A stretch of 64,000 nt of DNA, from the NCBI RefSeq assembly GCF_037482285.1, contig NZ_JBBEYB010000007.1:1-64000 (forward strand), written 5' to 3'. The position numbers and the translations under genes are program-made. Source of the stretch: Aquabacterium sp029268225. GTDB taxonomy: Bacteria > Pseudomonadota > Gammaproteobacteria > Burkholderiales > Burkholderiaceae_C. Every line of letters starts with the position of its first letter. Positions within the stretch are counted from its first letter, which is position 1. This document shows positions 26,385 through 36,022 of this stretch, in pieces. Below the pieces are notes generated by a model. It was not told the origin of the DNA and did no database searches. It saw only the letters and a list, made by a program, of their open reading frames with translations.

Positions 26385-27407
26385 ATGTCGCAAACCCTGC
26401 ATCCCATGCTCAATATCGCCATCAAAGCTGCCCGCGCAGCCGGGGCGATCATCAACCGGGCATCGCTCGACATCGAGCGCCTCCAAGTGGTCGCCAAGTC
26501 GCACAACGACTTCGTGACCGAGGTGGACAAGGCAGCAGAAGACGTGATCATCGCCACCTTGCTCGAGGCCTATCCCGGCCACGGCATCCTGGCGGAAGAG
26601 TCGGGGCGTGCCCATGGTGCCAAAGACAGTGACTTCGTCTGGATCATCGATCCGCTCGACGGCACCACGAACTTCATCCATGGCCTGCCCGTTTACGCGG
26701 TGTCCATCGCCTTGGCGTTCCGCGGCCAGGTGCAGCAAGCCGTGGTGTACGACCCCAGCCGCAACGACCTGTTCTACGCCTCGCGTGGCAAGGGCGCCTA
26801 CCTGAACGACCGCCGCATCCGTGTGTCCAAGCGCACACGCATGCTCGAAGCCCTGATCGGCACGGGCTTCCCCTTCCGCAAAGGCGACAACTTCCAACGC
26901 TACATGAAGATGTTCGAGGACGTCATGGTGCAGTGCGCCGGCCTGCGTCGCCCGGGTGCGGCTTCGCTGGACCTCTGCTACGTCGCCGCGGGCTACTACG
27001 ACGGTTTCTTCGAGACCGGCCTGAGCCCATGGGACATCGCCGCAGGCTCGCTGATCATCACCGAGGCCGGTGGTCTGGTCGGCAACTTCACGGGCGAACC
27101 CGACTTCATGTACCAGCGCGAAATCGTGGCGGGCACGCCCCGCATCTACGGCCAACTCGTCAAGACGCTGGCACAGTACACCCGCGTCATCCCTGAGGAA
27201 GTCAGCCCGCTGGACGGCGCTGCTGAGGAAGAGGATGAAAGCGATCCGGAAGACGACGCTCTGATCGCCTCGCTGCAGGAAGCCGAAGACGCCGCCCAGG
27301 CTGCCAAGCTGGCCGCCAACGGTGAAGACAAGCCCAAGCGCACGCGCATCACGGCCGCGGCCAAGGCCGCCGAAGACCGTGGCGACAAGGACGCCGCACC
27401 TTTCTGA
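26385..27407 (+). CDS. suhB: Inositol-1-monophosphatase SuhB with a charged C-terminal extension
   Basis: Mg2+-dependent phosphatase; in E. coli SuhB also joins the rRNA antitermination complex. Active-site residues are E71 in LAEESG, the block D89-P-L-D-G-T94 and the later SPWDIAAGSLIITEAGG. The core ends at about residue 268; a further 70 residues, first acidic (EEEDESDPEDD) and then Lys/Arg/Ala-rich, make it 340 residues against about 267 in E. coli. TATAGAAT at about 26265 is a likely -10. A terminator follows. Confidence 0.92.
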   Translation: MSQTLHPMLNIAIKAARAAGAIINRASLDIERLQVVAKSHNDFVTEVDKAAEDVIIATLLEAYPGHGILAEESGRAHGAKDSDFVWIIDPLDGTTNFIHGLPVYAVSIALAFRGQVQQAVVYDPSRNDLFYASRGKGAYLNDRRIRVSKRTRMLEALIGTGFPFRKGDNFQRYMKMFEDVMVQCAGLRRPGAASLDLCYVAAGYYDGFFETGLSPWDIAAGSLIITEAGGLVGNFTGEPDFMYQREIVAGTPRIYGQLVKTLAQYTRVIPEEVSPLDGAAEEEDESDPEDDALIASLQEAEDAAQAAKLAANGEDKPKRTRITAAAKAAEDRGDKDAAPF

Positions 27408-27430
27408 GCGCCGCGACCGCCGTCGTCACA

Positions 27431-27452
27431 AAGGGCCGCAAGGCCCTTTTTT
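27431..27452 (+). terminator. Rho-independent terminator after suhB
   Basis: Stem AAGGGCC (27431-27437) with GGCCCTT (27442-27448), loop GCAA, then a T run to 27452. Confidence 0.85.
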
Positions 27453-27525
27453 CTTGCCCGTCGCTGGCCGGCAGCGCTGACATACACTTTCGGCCCAGGC
27501 GCATTGGCGCGCCTTTGATCGCCCC

Positions 27526-30240
27526 ATGGACCAAGCACGCACCGTTTCTCCCGCGCAGGACTTTTCTGGCCATACGCCCATGATGCAGCAGTACCTGCGC
27601 ATCAAGGCCGAGCACCCGGACACCCTGGTGTTCTACCGCATGGGTGACTTTTACGAGCTGTTCTACGACGATGCCCGCAAGGTCAACCGCCTGATCGACA
27701 TCACGCTGACGGTGCGCGGCCAGTCGGCCGGTGAGCCCATCGTGATGGCGGGGGTGCCCTTTCATGCGCTGGACACCTATTTGTCCAAGCTGATCAAGCT
27801 GGGCGAATCGGTGGCGATTGCCGAGCAGGTGGGCGAGGTGGGTGCCAGCAAAGGCCCGGTCGAGCGCAAGGTGGTGCGGGTCGTCACGCCCGGCACGCTC
27901 ACCGACACCGAGTTGCTCAGCGAACGCGCCGATGCATTGCTGCTGGCCGTGGTCATGAGCAAGCGTGGTCGCCATGCCGAGCACGCGGTGCCCTGCGGGC
28001 TGGCGTGGTTGGGTCTGTCCAGCGGCAAGCTGGGCGCCACCGAATGCACGGAACGTGAACTCGCCAGCTGGCTGGCCCGCTTGCAGCCCGCCGAAATTCT
28101 GTTTGACCGCGAGCGCGTGCCTGCCACCCTCCAGCCCCTGCTGACCCAAAGCACGCGCAGCGTGGCCATGACCAGCCGGCCCACCTGGCAGTTCGACAGC
28201 GGCCTGGGTCTGCGCAAGCTGTGCGAGCAACTGCAAGTCAGCACCCTGCAAGGCTATGGCGCACAAGACCTCACCCTGGCCCACGCCGCGGCGGCGGCCT
28301 TGCTGAGCTATGCCGAGCATACGCAGGGCAGGGCGCTGTCCCACGTCAGCTCGCTGGAGGTTCCTCGCAGCTCCGAGCTGCTCGACCTGCCGCCCGCCAC
28401 GCTGCGCAACCTGGAGCTGACCCAGACGCTGCGAGGTGAAGACTCGCCCACCTTGTTGTCGCTGCTGGACACCTGCCGCACCGGCATGGGCAGTCGCGCT
28501 TTGCGCCAATGGCTGACCCAACCGCAGCGCGACCGTGCCACGGCCACGGCACGGCACGACGCCATCGCCTGCCTGCTGACACCTGCGCAACACGACCAGG
28601 GCTACGACGCGCTGCGGGAAGCCCTGCGCCAGATGAGCGATGTCGAGCGCATCACTGCCCGCATCGCCCTGCGTCAGGTACGCCCGCGCGAGCTGGCTGG
28701 CTTGCGCGATACCTTGTTGGGCCTGCCGCTGCTGCGCGAACGCGTGCCCGATGGCGCACCCTTGCTCGCCCAACTGCACACCGCCTTGCAGCCTGACGCG
28801 CTCATCGCCCAGCGCCTGCAGGCCATGCTGATGGAGACGCCCGCCGTTCTGGTACGCGATGGTGGCGTCATCGCCACCGGCTTCGACCCGGATCTGGACG
28901 AACTGCGCGCCATCTCCGAAAACTGCGACGCTTTCCTGCTGGAGTTGGAAACCCGCGAACGCGCCCGCACCGGCATCCCGAACCTGCGCGTGCAGTTCAA
29001 CAAGGTGCATGGCTTCTACATCGAGGTCACACAGGGCCAGGTCGACAAGGTGCCGCTGGACTACCAACGCCGCCAGACCCTCAAGAACGCCGAGCGCTTC
29101 ATCACCCCGGAGCTCAAAGCCTTCGAAGACAAGGCCCTGTCTGCGCAGGAGCGTGCATTGGCCCGCGAGAAGTTCCTGTTCGAGCAGTTGATCGACTTCC
29201 TGCAGGCCCACATCGCCCCGCTGGGCGCCTTGGGCCGTGCCCTGTCGTCGCTGGATGCGCTGGCTGCCTTGGCCGAACGCGCTGCCACCCTGGGCTGGAC
29301 CCGTCCCGAGTTCAGCATCCATCCCGGCATCGAGATCGAGAAGGGCCGCCATCCGGTGGTCGAAGCCCGCCTGATGGAAACTGGTGGCGCCGCCTTCATC
29401 CCCAACGACTGCCGTTTCGACGTCAACCGCCGCATGATGATCGTCACCGGCCCGAACATGGGCGGTAAATCGACCTTCATGCGTCAGGTCGCCCTGATCG
29501 TGCTGCTGGCCGCTGTGGGCTCCTACGTGCCGGCCGCGTCGTGTCGCCTCGGCCCCATCGACGCCATCCACACCCGCATCGGCGCGGCCGACGACCTGGC
29601 CAACGCCCAGTCCACCTTCATGGTGGAGATGACCGAAGCCGCTGCCATTGTGCACGCGGCCACCGAGCAGTCCCTGGTGCTGATGGACGAAGTGGGGCGT
29701 GGCACCTCCACCTTCGACGGCCTGGCCCTGGCCGGTGCCATCGCCAGCCACCTGCACGACAAGAACAAGTCCTTCACCTTGTTCGCCACCCACTATTTCG
29801 AGCTGACCACATTGCCGGAAAAGCTGCCGCGCGCACTCAACATGCACGTGGGCGTGGCCGAAGCGGGCGACGACATCATCTTCCTGCACGAGTTGCAACA
29901 CGGCCCGGCCAGCCGCAGCTATGGGGTTCAGGTGGCCCGCCTCGCTGGCATGCCCCATTCCGTGATCAGACAAGCGCGTTCGACGCTGGAATCCCTGGAG
30001 GCACATCAGCGTCAATCCGATGACCAGATCGACCTGTTCGCCCAGGTGGAAGCACCTGGCCTCGATCTGGATGCGCTTGCGGCCCAGGGTGGCCCGCTCC
30101 TTGCTGACAACGCGGGAGAAGCGATGACCCCGGCCGAGGCACAAACCTTGTCCTTGCTGGCGAGCATCGACCCGGATGCCTTGACCCCTCGTGAAGCCCT
30201 GGATGCACTTTACAAACTCAAATCGGTGATTTCGTCATGA
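27526..30240 (+). CDS. mutS: DNA mismatch repair protein MutS
   Basis: Recognises base mismatches and starts repair. The 904 residues contain the mismatch-binding FYRMGDFYELF near residue 36, connector, lever/clamp domains, Walker A T641-G-P-N-M-G-G-K-S-T650, Walker B LVLMDEVGRGTSTFDG and the ATHYFEL motif. The C-terminal helix-turn-helix tail ends TPREALDALYKLKSVISS. The stop overlaps the start of the Anbu gene (ATGA), which is unusual pairing. Confidence 0.96.
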   Translation: MDQARTVSPAQDFSGHTPMMQQYLRIKAEHPDTLVFYRMGDFYELFYDDARKVNRLIDITLTVRGQSAGEPIVMAGVPFHALDTYLSKLIKLGESVAIAEQVGEVGASKGPVERKVVRVVTPGTLTDTELLSERADALLLAVVMSKRGRHAEHAVPCGLAWLGLSSGKLGATECTERELASWLARLQPAEILFDRERVPATLQPLLTQSTRSVAMTSRPTWQFDSGLGLRKLCEQLQVSTLQGYGAQDLTLAHAAAAALLSYAEHTQGRALSHVSSLEVPRSSELLDLPPATLRNLELTQTLRGEDSPTLLSLLDTCRTGMGSRALRQWLTQPQRDRATATARHDAIACLLTPAQHDQGYDALREALRQMSDVERITARIALRQVRPRELAGLRDTLLGLPLLRERVPDGAPLLAQLHTALQPDALIAQRLQAMLMETPAVLVRDGGVIATGFDPDLDELRAISENCDAFLLELETRERARTGIPNLRVQFNKVHGFYIEVTQGQVDKVPLDYQRRQTLKNAERFITPELKAFEDKALSAQERALAREKFLFEQLIDFLQAHIAPLGALGRALSSLDALAALAERAATLGWTRPEFSIHPGIEIEKGRHPVVEARLMETGGAAFIPNDCRFDVNRRMMIVTGPNMGGKSTFMRQVALIVLLAAVGSYVPAASCRLGPIDAIHTRIGAADDLANAQSTFMVEMTEAAAIVHAATEQSLVLMDEVGRGTSTFDGLALAGAIASHLHDKNKSFTLFATHYFELTTLPEKLPRALNMHVGVAEAGDDIIFLHELQHGPASRSYGVQVARLAGMPHSVIRQARSTLESLEAHQRQSDDQIDLFAQVEAPGLDLDALAAQGGPLLADNAGEAMTPAEAQTLSLLASIDPDALTPREALDALYKLKSVISS

Positions 30241-31064
30241 CCTACTGTGTGGCCATGCGGCTCAATGCCGGCCTTGTCTTCCTGTCCGATTCACGCACCA
30301 ATGCGGGGCTCGATCAGATCAGCACCTTCCGCAAGATGACCATTTACGAGCGCGAAGGTGATCGTGTGCTCGTGCTCCTGTCGGCCGGCAACCTGGCCAT
30401 CACCCAGGCGGTGAAACAGGTGCTGGGCAGCGAAACGATCGAAGGCCCACAGGGTGAGGCGATCACCATCTGGAACGCCAAAAGCATGTTCGATGTCGCG
30501 CGCATCGTCGGCAGCGCAGTGCGCAAGGTACACGCACGCGATGCCGATGCACTCAAAAAGCACGGCATCGACTTCAACTGCAACTTGATCATCGGCGGAC
30601 AGATCCAGGGCGAGACCATGCGCCTGTTCAACGTCTACGCGGCCGGCAACTTCGTCGAGGCCGGCATCGATGGCGTCTGCTACTTCCAGATCGGTGAATC
30701 CAAGTACGGCAAGCCGGTGATCGACCGCGTCGTCACCCCCGATACGCCCCTGCAGGAAGCGGCCAAATGCGCACTGATCTCGATGGACTCCACGCTGAAG
30801 TCCAACCTGTCGGTGGGACTGCCGCTGGACCTGATGGTCTACGAGGCCAACTCCCTTCAGGCCAACCAGGTCATCAACATCGACGAGTCCAACGCCTACT
30901 TCCGCATGATCCGCTCGAGCTGGGGTCAACGGCTGCGCGATGTGTTCGACTCCATCCCTGACCCCACCTGGGACAAAGACGCCAATGGCGTCCAGACACC
31001 AGCCGTAGCGCAGCAATCTCAGGCGATGAATCCGCTCAACAAGATTGCCGGCCCCAACGGCTGA
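30237..31064 (+). CDS. Anbu proteasome-like (ancestral beta-subunit) protein
   Basis: A 275-residue member of the Ntn-hydrolase superfamily closest to Anbu, a bacterial relative of proteasome beta subunits. The N-terminus TYCVAMRLNAGLVFLSDSRT would expose Thr2 after methionine removal, and STFRKMTIYEREGDRVLVLLSAGNLA continues the proteasome fold (in part). Anbu genes usually sit with alpha-E, ATP-grasp and transglutaminase-like genes; none is nearby here. Instead the ATG overlaps the mutS stop, so it is co-translated with mutS. Peptidase activity in this family remains uncertain. Confidence 0.88.
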   Translation: MTYCVAMRLNAGLVFLSDSRTNAGLDQISTFRKMTIYEREGDRVLVLLSAGNLAITQAVKQVLGSETIEGPQGEAITIWNAKSMFDVARIVGSAVRKVHARDADALKKHGIDFNCNLIIGGQIQGETMRLFNVYAAGNFVEAGIDGVCYFQIGESKYGKPVIDRVVTPDTPLQEAAKCALISMDSTLKSNLSVGLPLDLMVYEANSLQANQVINIDESNAYFRMIRSSWGQRLRDVFDSIPDPTWDKDANGVQTPAVAQQSQAMNPLNKIAGPNG

Positions 31065-31083
31065 GGACGTGAACCACTGACGC

Positions 31084-31812
31084 TCAGCGCTTCGTGGTCC
31101 CGGCCTCTCGGTCCAACTCGTCGATACAGGCCGCCATGCGAGCATGGCAGTCGGCGAGAAGCTTCGGGACATCATCGATGCTCAGACCTGTTGTCGGGAT
31201 CGGTGGCAAGGAGCGGATGATGATGTTGCCGCTGTGCCAGCGATTCAGTTTCATCCCACGCACATAGTTGTTGCTGCAAATCGGGATGATGGGAACGCCG
31301 GCGTTGATGGCCATCAGGAAAGCACCTTTCTTGAAGGGCTGCAGGCCCTTGCCATGCCCCCGAGTGCCTTCGGCAAACACCCACAGCGACATGTCCTTGT
31401 GCTGCAGGGTGTCGGTCGTGGTCAGCATCGCTTTTTTGGCCTGCACCGCGTTGCCACGATCGACCAGCACATTGCCCGCCAGCCAATAAAGCTGACCAAA
31501 CAGCGGGATCCATTTCAGGCTCTTCTTGCCCAGGCTCACCGTGCGGCGAGGCACCGTCAAGCCAAACACCATCAGGTCATAGTTGGAGATGTGGTTGGCG
31601 ACGATCACGGCCGAGCGCACATGGTCCCGCACGGTGTCGTCTTCCAACTTGACCCGCAGCCCCAGAATCCACATGGCGGGAACCGCGTAGACCCGAGCAC
31701 ACAAGCGGCTGTTGTCTGGGTTGAATGGGCGACACAGGCCAATCAGCAAGCCCACCACACTGGCGATCACAAAGTGCACGGCCAGCAACAACATGCGCAA
31801 CAAGAACAACAC
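31084..31812 (-). CDS. plsC: 1-acyl-sn-glycerol-3-phosphate acyltransferase
   Basis: Membrane-associated acyltransferase of phosphatidic acid synthesis. The N73-H-x4-D79 motif is visible in NHISNYD, and FAEGTRG and GVPIIPI are the later blocks. The first 28 residues form a membrane helix. The start is taken as GTG at 31812, since AGGAGA lies about 5 bases upstream; an ATG six codons later is the alternative. Length is 242 residues. Confidence 0.9.
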   Translation of the reverse strand: MLFLLRMLLLAVHFVIASVVGLLIGLCRPFNPDNSRLCARVYAVPAMWILGLRVKLEDDTVRDHVRSAVIVANHISNYDLMVFGLTVPRRTVSLGKKSLKWIPLFGQLYWLAGNVLVDRGNAVQAKKAMLTTTDTLQHKDMSLWVFAEGTRGHGKGLQPFKKGAFLMAINAGVPIIPICSNNYVRGMKLNRWHSGNIIIRSLPPIPTTGLSIDDVPKLLADCHARMAACIDELDREAGTTKR

Positions 31813-31932
31813 GGACTCTCCTGACTGGAGCCAGAAGGGCTCCGCGATCTGGCGCGGATTATGCGCTGACGCATGAGCCCCCCGGAACCAATTCCGTGCA
31901 CCAATCCACGTCGGGCAGCAGCCCAAAGCACC

Positions 31933-31938
31933 TATAAT
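31933..31938 (+). promoter_or_regulatory. Likely -10 element for pyrG
   Basis: A consensus TATAAT 51 bases before the pyrG ATG. No good -35 box at 16-18 bp spacing was seen. Confidence 0.5.
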
Positions 31939-31988
31939 GCCTCTTTACCACCGCAGCGTTCCTCGTCAAGACGAACGCTTATGCGCAC

Positions 31989-33644
31989 ATGACCAAGTTT
32001 GTCTTCGTCACCGGCGGTGTGGTGTCCTCACTCGGTAAGGGCATCGCCGCTGCGTCACTGGCCGCCATCCTCGAATCCCGTGGCCTCAAAGTCACCCTGA
32101 TCAAGCTGGATCCGTACATCAACGTCGATCCGGGCACGATGTCGCCGTTCCAACACGGCGAAGTCTTCGTGACCGAAGACGGCGCTGAAACCGACCTCGA
32201 TCTGGGCCACTACGAGCGCTTCATCACCACGCGGATGAAGAAGGCCAATAACTTCACCACCGGCCAGATCTACATGAGCGTTCTTGAAAAGGAACGCCGT
32301 GGTGATTACCTGGGCAAGACCGTTCAGGTCATCCCCCACATCACCAACGAGATCCAGGACTACGTGCGCCGTGGCGCGGGCGTCGGCACGCCCGATGCTG
32401 TCGACGTGGCCATCGTGGAAATCGGCGGCACCGTTGGCGATATCGAGTCACTGCCTTTCATGGAAGCTGCCCGTCAGCTGAGCCTGAAGGTCGGCCCGAG
32501 CAACGCCGCCTTCGTGCACCTGACCTACGTGCCCTTCATCGCGGCCGCAGGCGAGCTGAAAACCAAGCCCACCCAGCACACCGTGCAGAAGATGCGCGAA
32601 ATCGGCATCCAGCCTGATGCGCTGCTCTGCCGTGCTGACCGCGCCATCCCGGCTGACGAACGCGAAAAGATCTCGCTGTTCACCAACGTGCCCGAGTCCG
32701 GCGTGATCTCAGTGTGGGACGCCGACACCATCTACAAGGTGCCGCGCATGCTGCACGAGCAGGGCCTGGACAACCTGATTTGCGCCAAGCTGCAACTGCA
32801 GACCAAGCCGGCCGACCTGTCTCGTTGGGACAAACTGGTGCACGAGGTCGAGCATCCGCAAGGCACCGTCACCATCGCCATGTGCGGCAAGTACACCGAC
32901 CTGTCGGACTCGTACAAGTCGCTCAACGAGGCGCTGCGTCATGCAGGTATCCACAACCACGTGCGCGTCCAGATCGAATACGTCGATTCAGAGACGCTCA
33001 ACCCCGACACCGTCAGCGCCCTGGCTCAGTACGACGCCATCCTGGTACCCGGCGGCTTCGGCAAGCGCGGCGTGGAAGGCAAGATCTGCGCAGCCCAGTT
33101 TGCGCGTGAAAACGGCATCCCTTACCTGGGCATCTGCCTGGGTATGCAGGTGGCCACCATCGAGTACGCCCGCCACAAGGCCGGCCTGACCGATGCCAAC
33201 TCCACCGAGTTTGAGCCCAACACCCCTCACCCTGTCATCGCCCTGATCGACGAGTGGCTGGATGCAGACGGTACCGTACAAAAGCGCGATGCCTCGTCCG
33301 ACCTGGGTGGCACCATGCGTCTGGGCGCCCAAAGCTCTGACGTCGCCCCGGGCACCATCGCCCACGACATCTACGGCCCCGTGGTGAGCGAGCGTCACCG
33401 CCACCGTTATGAGGCCAACGAGCGTTATCTCGACAAGCTGCGCGAAGCCGGTCTGGTCATCTCGGCCATCACCCAGCGCGAGAAGCTGACCGAGATGATC
33501 GAGCTGCCCAAGACGGCTCACCCCTGGTACGTCGGTGTGCAGTTCCACCCCGAGTTCAAGTCGACGCCATGGGACGGACACCCGCTGTTCATCGCCTACA
33601 TCAAGGCTGCGCTGGACCATCAGGCCGCCGTCAAGAAGGCCTGA
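31989..33644 (+). CDS. pyrG: CTP synthase
   Basis: Aminates UTP to CTP with glutamine. The 551 residues comprise the synthetase domain (FVTGGVVSSLGKGIAAASLA at the N-terminus, LDPYINVDPGTMSPFQHGEV) and the class I glutamine amidotransferase domain with the nucleophile in GICLGMQ and the HPEF histidine/glutamate near the end. It heads the pyrG-kdsA-eno-(ftsB) cluster conserved in proteobacteria. Confidence 0.97.
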   Translation: MTKFVFVTGGVVSSLGKGIAAASLAAILESRGLKVTLIKLDPYINVDPGTMSPFQHGEVFVTEDGAETDLDLGHYERFITTRMKKANNFTTGQIYMSVLEKERRGDYLGKTVQVIPHITNEIQDYVRRGAGVGTPDAVDVAIVEIGGTVGDIESLPFMEAARQLSLKVGPSNAAFVHLTYVPFIAAAGELKTKPTQHTVQKMREIGIQPDALLCRADRAIPADEREKISLFTNVPESGVISVWDADTIYKVPRMLHEQGLDNLICAKLQLQTKPADLSRWDKLVHEVEHPQGTVTIAMCGKYTDLSDSYKSLNEALRHAGIHNHVRVQIEYVDSETLNPDTVSALAQYDAILVPGGFGKRGVEGKICAAQFARENGIPYLGICLGMQVATIEYARHKAGLTDANSTEFEPNTPHPVIALIDEWLDADGTVQKRDASSDLGGTMRLGAQSSDVAPGTIAHDIYGPVVSERHRHRYEANERYLDKLREAGLVISAITQREKLTEMIELPKTAHPWYVGVQFHPEFKSTPWDGHPLFIAYIKAALDHQAAVKKA

Positions 33645-33685
33645 TCGGCCACGCATCGCGAGAGCATCGCTGAAGGATACTGACC

Positions 33686-34540
33686 ATGAAACTCTGTGGC
33701 TTTGACGTTGGCCTGAACCACCCCTTCTTTCTGATCGCCGGCCCCTGCGTGGTCGAGTCCGAGCAGTTGCAGATGGACACCGCCGGCACGCTCAAGGAAA
33801 TCACATCCGAGCTGGGCATCCCGTTCATCTTCAAGTCGAGCTACGACAAGGCCAACCGCTCCAGCGGCACGTCCTTCCGTGGCCCGGGCATGGAAAAGGG
33901 TCTGGAGATCCTGGCCAAGGTCAAGCGCGAGCTGAATGTACCCATCCTGACCGACGTGCACTCTGAGGCCGAGATCCCGGCCGTGGCCGCCGTGGTCGAT
34001 GTGCTGCAGACGCCGGCTTTCCTGTGCCGCCAGACCGATTTCATCCACGCGGTCGCGCAGTGCGGCAAGCCAGTGAACATCAAGAAGGGTCAGTTCCTGG
34101 CCCCGGGCGACATGAAGAACGTCATCGACAAGGCCCGTGCCGCTGCGCGCGCTGCCGGGCTGAACGACGACAATTTCATGGCCTGCGAGCGTGGCGCCAG
34201 CTTTGGCTACAACAACCTGGTGTCCGACATGCGCTCGCTGGCCATCATGCGCGAGACCAACGCCCCCGTCGTGTTCGACGTGACCCACTCGGTGCAGTTG
34301 CCGGGCGGGCAGGGCACATCGTCGGGCGGTCAGCGCGAGTTCGTGCCCGTGCTGGCGCGTGCCGGTGTGGCCGTGGGCGTGGCTGGTCTCTTCATGGAGA
34401 CCCACCCGGATCCCGCCTGTGCGATGTCCGACGGCCCGAACGCCGTCCCGCTCAAGCACATGAAGGCGCTGCTGTCGACGCTGGTCGAACTCGACCGCGT
34501 CACCAAGAAGAACGGCTTCCTGGAAGCCAACTTCAACTGA
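33686..34540 (+). CDS. kdsA: 3-deoxy-8-phosphooctulonate (KDO-8-P) synthase
   Basis: Condenses phosphoenolpyruvate and arabinose-5-phosphate to KDO-8-phosphate for lipopolysaccharide. The 284-residue TIM-barrel enzyme has FFLIAGPCVVES, FKSSYDKANRSS, ILTDVHSEAEI, and GGQREFVPVLARA. It sits 41 bp after pyrG with AAGGATA before the ATG. Its presence shows the organism makes a Gram-negative outer membrane. Confidence 0.96.
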   Translation: MKLCGFDVGLNHPFFLIAGPCVVESEQLQMDTAGTLKEITSELGIPFIFKSSYDKANRSSGTSFRGPGMEKGLEILAKVKRELNVPILTDVHSEAEIPAVAAVVDVLQTPAFLCRQTDFIHAVAQCGKPVNIKKGQFLAPGDMKNVIDKARAAARAAGLNDDNFMACERGASFGYNNLVSDMRSLAIMRETNAPVVFDVTHSVQLPGGQGTSSGGQREFVPVLARAGVAVGVAGLFMETHPDPACAMSDGPNAVPLKHMKALLSTLVELDRVTKKNGFLEANFN

Positions 34541-34552
34541 CCCCATACAATC

Positions 34553-34580
34553 GGCGGCCTGCAAAAGCGAGCCGCCTTTT
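34553..34580 (+). terminator. Candidate terminator between kdsA and eno
   Basis: Stem GGCGGC (34553-34558) with GCCGCC (34571-34576), followed by TTTT; a second T-rich stretch follows. It may attenuate read-through from kdsA into eno. Confidence 0.5.
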
Positions 34581-34616
34581 CGCTTTTCAAACTATCTATC
34601 TTTTGAGGAATCCCAG

Positions 34617-35900
34617 ATGAGCGCCATCGTTGACATCATCGGCCGCGAAGTGATCGACAGCCGCGGTAACCCCACCGTCGAATGCGACGTCCTGCTGGAA
34701 AGCGGCGTCATGGGCCGTGCTGCCGTGCCGTCGGGCGCCTCCACCGGTTCGCGCGAAGCGATCGAGCTGCGTGATGGCGACAAGAGCCGCTACCTGGGCA
34801 AGGGCGTGCTGAAGGCCGTTGAGCACATCAACACCGAAATCGCCGAAGCCGTGCTGGGCCTGGACGCTTCCGAGCAAGCCTTCCTGGACAAGACCCTGAT
34901 CGACCTCGACGGCACCGAAAACAAGGGCCGCCTGGGCGCCAACGCAATGCTGGCCGTGTCGATGGCCGTGGCCCGTGCTGCCGCTGAAGAAGCCGGCCTG
35001 CCCCTGTACCGCTACTTCGGCGGCATGGGCGCCGTGCAACTGCCCGTGCCGATGATGAACGTCATCAACGGTGGCGCACACGCCAACAACAACCTCGACC
35101 TGCAGGAATTCATGATCCTGCCGGTGGGCGCGCCCACTTTCCGTGAAGCCCTGCGTTACGGCGCCGAAGTCTTCCACGCCCTCAAGAAGATCCTGCACGA
35201 CAAGCACATCAGCACTGCTGTGGGCGATGAAGGCGGTTTCGCTCCTTCCGTGGCCAGCCACGAAGAAGCCATCCAGCTGATCCTGCAAGCCATCGAAGCC
35301 GCCGGCTACACCGCTGGTGAACAGATCGCCCTGGGCCTGGACTGCGCCGCTTCCGAGTTCTACAAGGACGGCAAGTACCACCTGGAAGGCGAGGGCCTGA
35401 CCCTGACCGCCGAACAGTGGACCGACATGTTGGCCACCTGGTGCGACAAGTACCCCATCATCTCGATCGAAGACGCCATGGCCGAGGGCGACTGGGATGG
35501 CTGGAAGCACCTGACCGAGCGTCTGGGTAAGAAGGTTCAGCTGGTGGGTGACGACCTGTTCGTGACCAACACCAAGATCCTGAAAGAAGGCATCGAGAAG
35601 GACATCGCCAACTCGATCCTCATCAAGATCAACCAGATCGGCACCCTGACCGAAACGTTCGCCGCCATCGAAATGGCCAAGCGCGCTGGCTACACCGCCG
35701 TGATCTCGCACCGCTCGGGCGAAACCGAAGACAACACGATCTCCGACATCGCGGTGGGCCTGAATGCTGGCCAGATCAAGACCGGTTCGATGAGCCGTTC
35801 GGATCGCATGAGCAAGTACAACCAGCTCCTGCGCATCGAAGAAGACCTGGGTGACGTGGCTGTGTACCCTGGCCGCAGCGCTTTCTACAACCTGCGCTGA
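34617..35900 (+). CDS. eno: Enolase
   Basis: Interconverts 2-phosphoglycerate and phosphoenolpyruvate; also a partner of RNase E in some bacteria. The 427 residues include EVIDSRGNPTVE, GASTGSREA, the Mg2+/catalytic blocks VGDEGGFAPS, SIEDAMAEGDW, and LIKINQIGTLTE, plus SHRSGETED. A GAGGAA ribosome site precedes the ATG. Its natural terminator, 50 bp downstream, is interrupted by the IS1182-family insertion. Confidence 0.97.
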   Translation: MSAIVDIIGREVIDSRGNPTVECDVLLESGVMGRAAVPSGASTGSREAIELRDGDKSRYLGKGVLKAVEHINTEIAEAVLGLDASEQAFLDKTLIDLDGTENKGRLGANAMLAVSMAVARAAAEEAGLPLYRYFGGMGAVQLPVPMMNVINGGAHANNNLDLQEFMILPVGAPTFREALRYGAEVFHALKKILHDKHISTAVGDEGGFAPSVASHEEAIQLILQAIEAAGYTAGEQIALGLDCAASEFYKDGKYHLEGEGLTLTAEQWTDMLATWCDKYPIISIEDAMAEGDWDGWKHLTERLGKKVQLVGDDLFVTNTKILKEGIEKDIANSILIKINQIGTLTETFAAIEMAKRAGYTAVISHRSGETEDNTISDIAVGLNAGQIKTGSMSRSDRMSKYNQLLRIEEDLGDVAVYPGRSAFYNLR

Positions 35901-35949
35901 TCTCGGTTCGCGCCGCCTGAGCCTCCCAGCAGAGGTACAGCACTCACCA

Positions 35950-35969
35950 ACGGGGCCTTAGGGCCCCGT
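35950..35969 (+). repeat. Left copy of the eno terminator hairpin (IS1182 target duplication)
   Basis: An 8-bp perfect stem (ACGGGGCC/GGCCCCGT) with TTAG loop. It is identical over 20 bases to 45771-45790. This copy has lost the T run because the IS begins at the next base, so it should terminate poorly. Confidence 0.88.
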
Positions 35970-36022
35970 CAGACTGCTGACAAAGTCCCCGCTGGTCGGG
36001 GACTTTGTGTTTGAATTTCGGG

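Noticed and set aside
27349..30144. Long minus-strand open frame (931 codons) antisense to mutS
   Set aside because: Composition is that of a shadow frame and no family features are seen; MutS on the plus strand is unambiguous.
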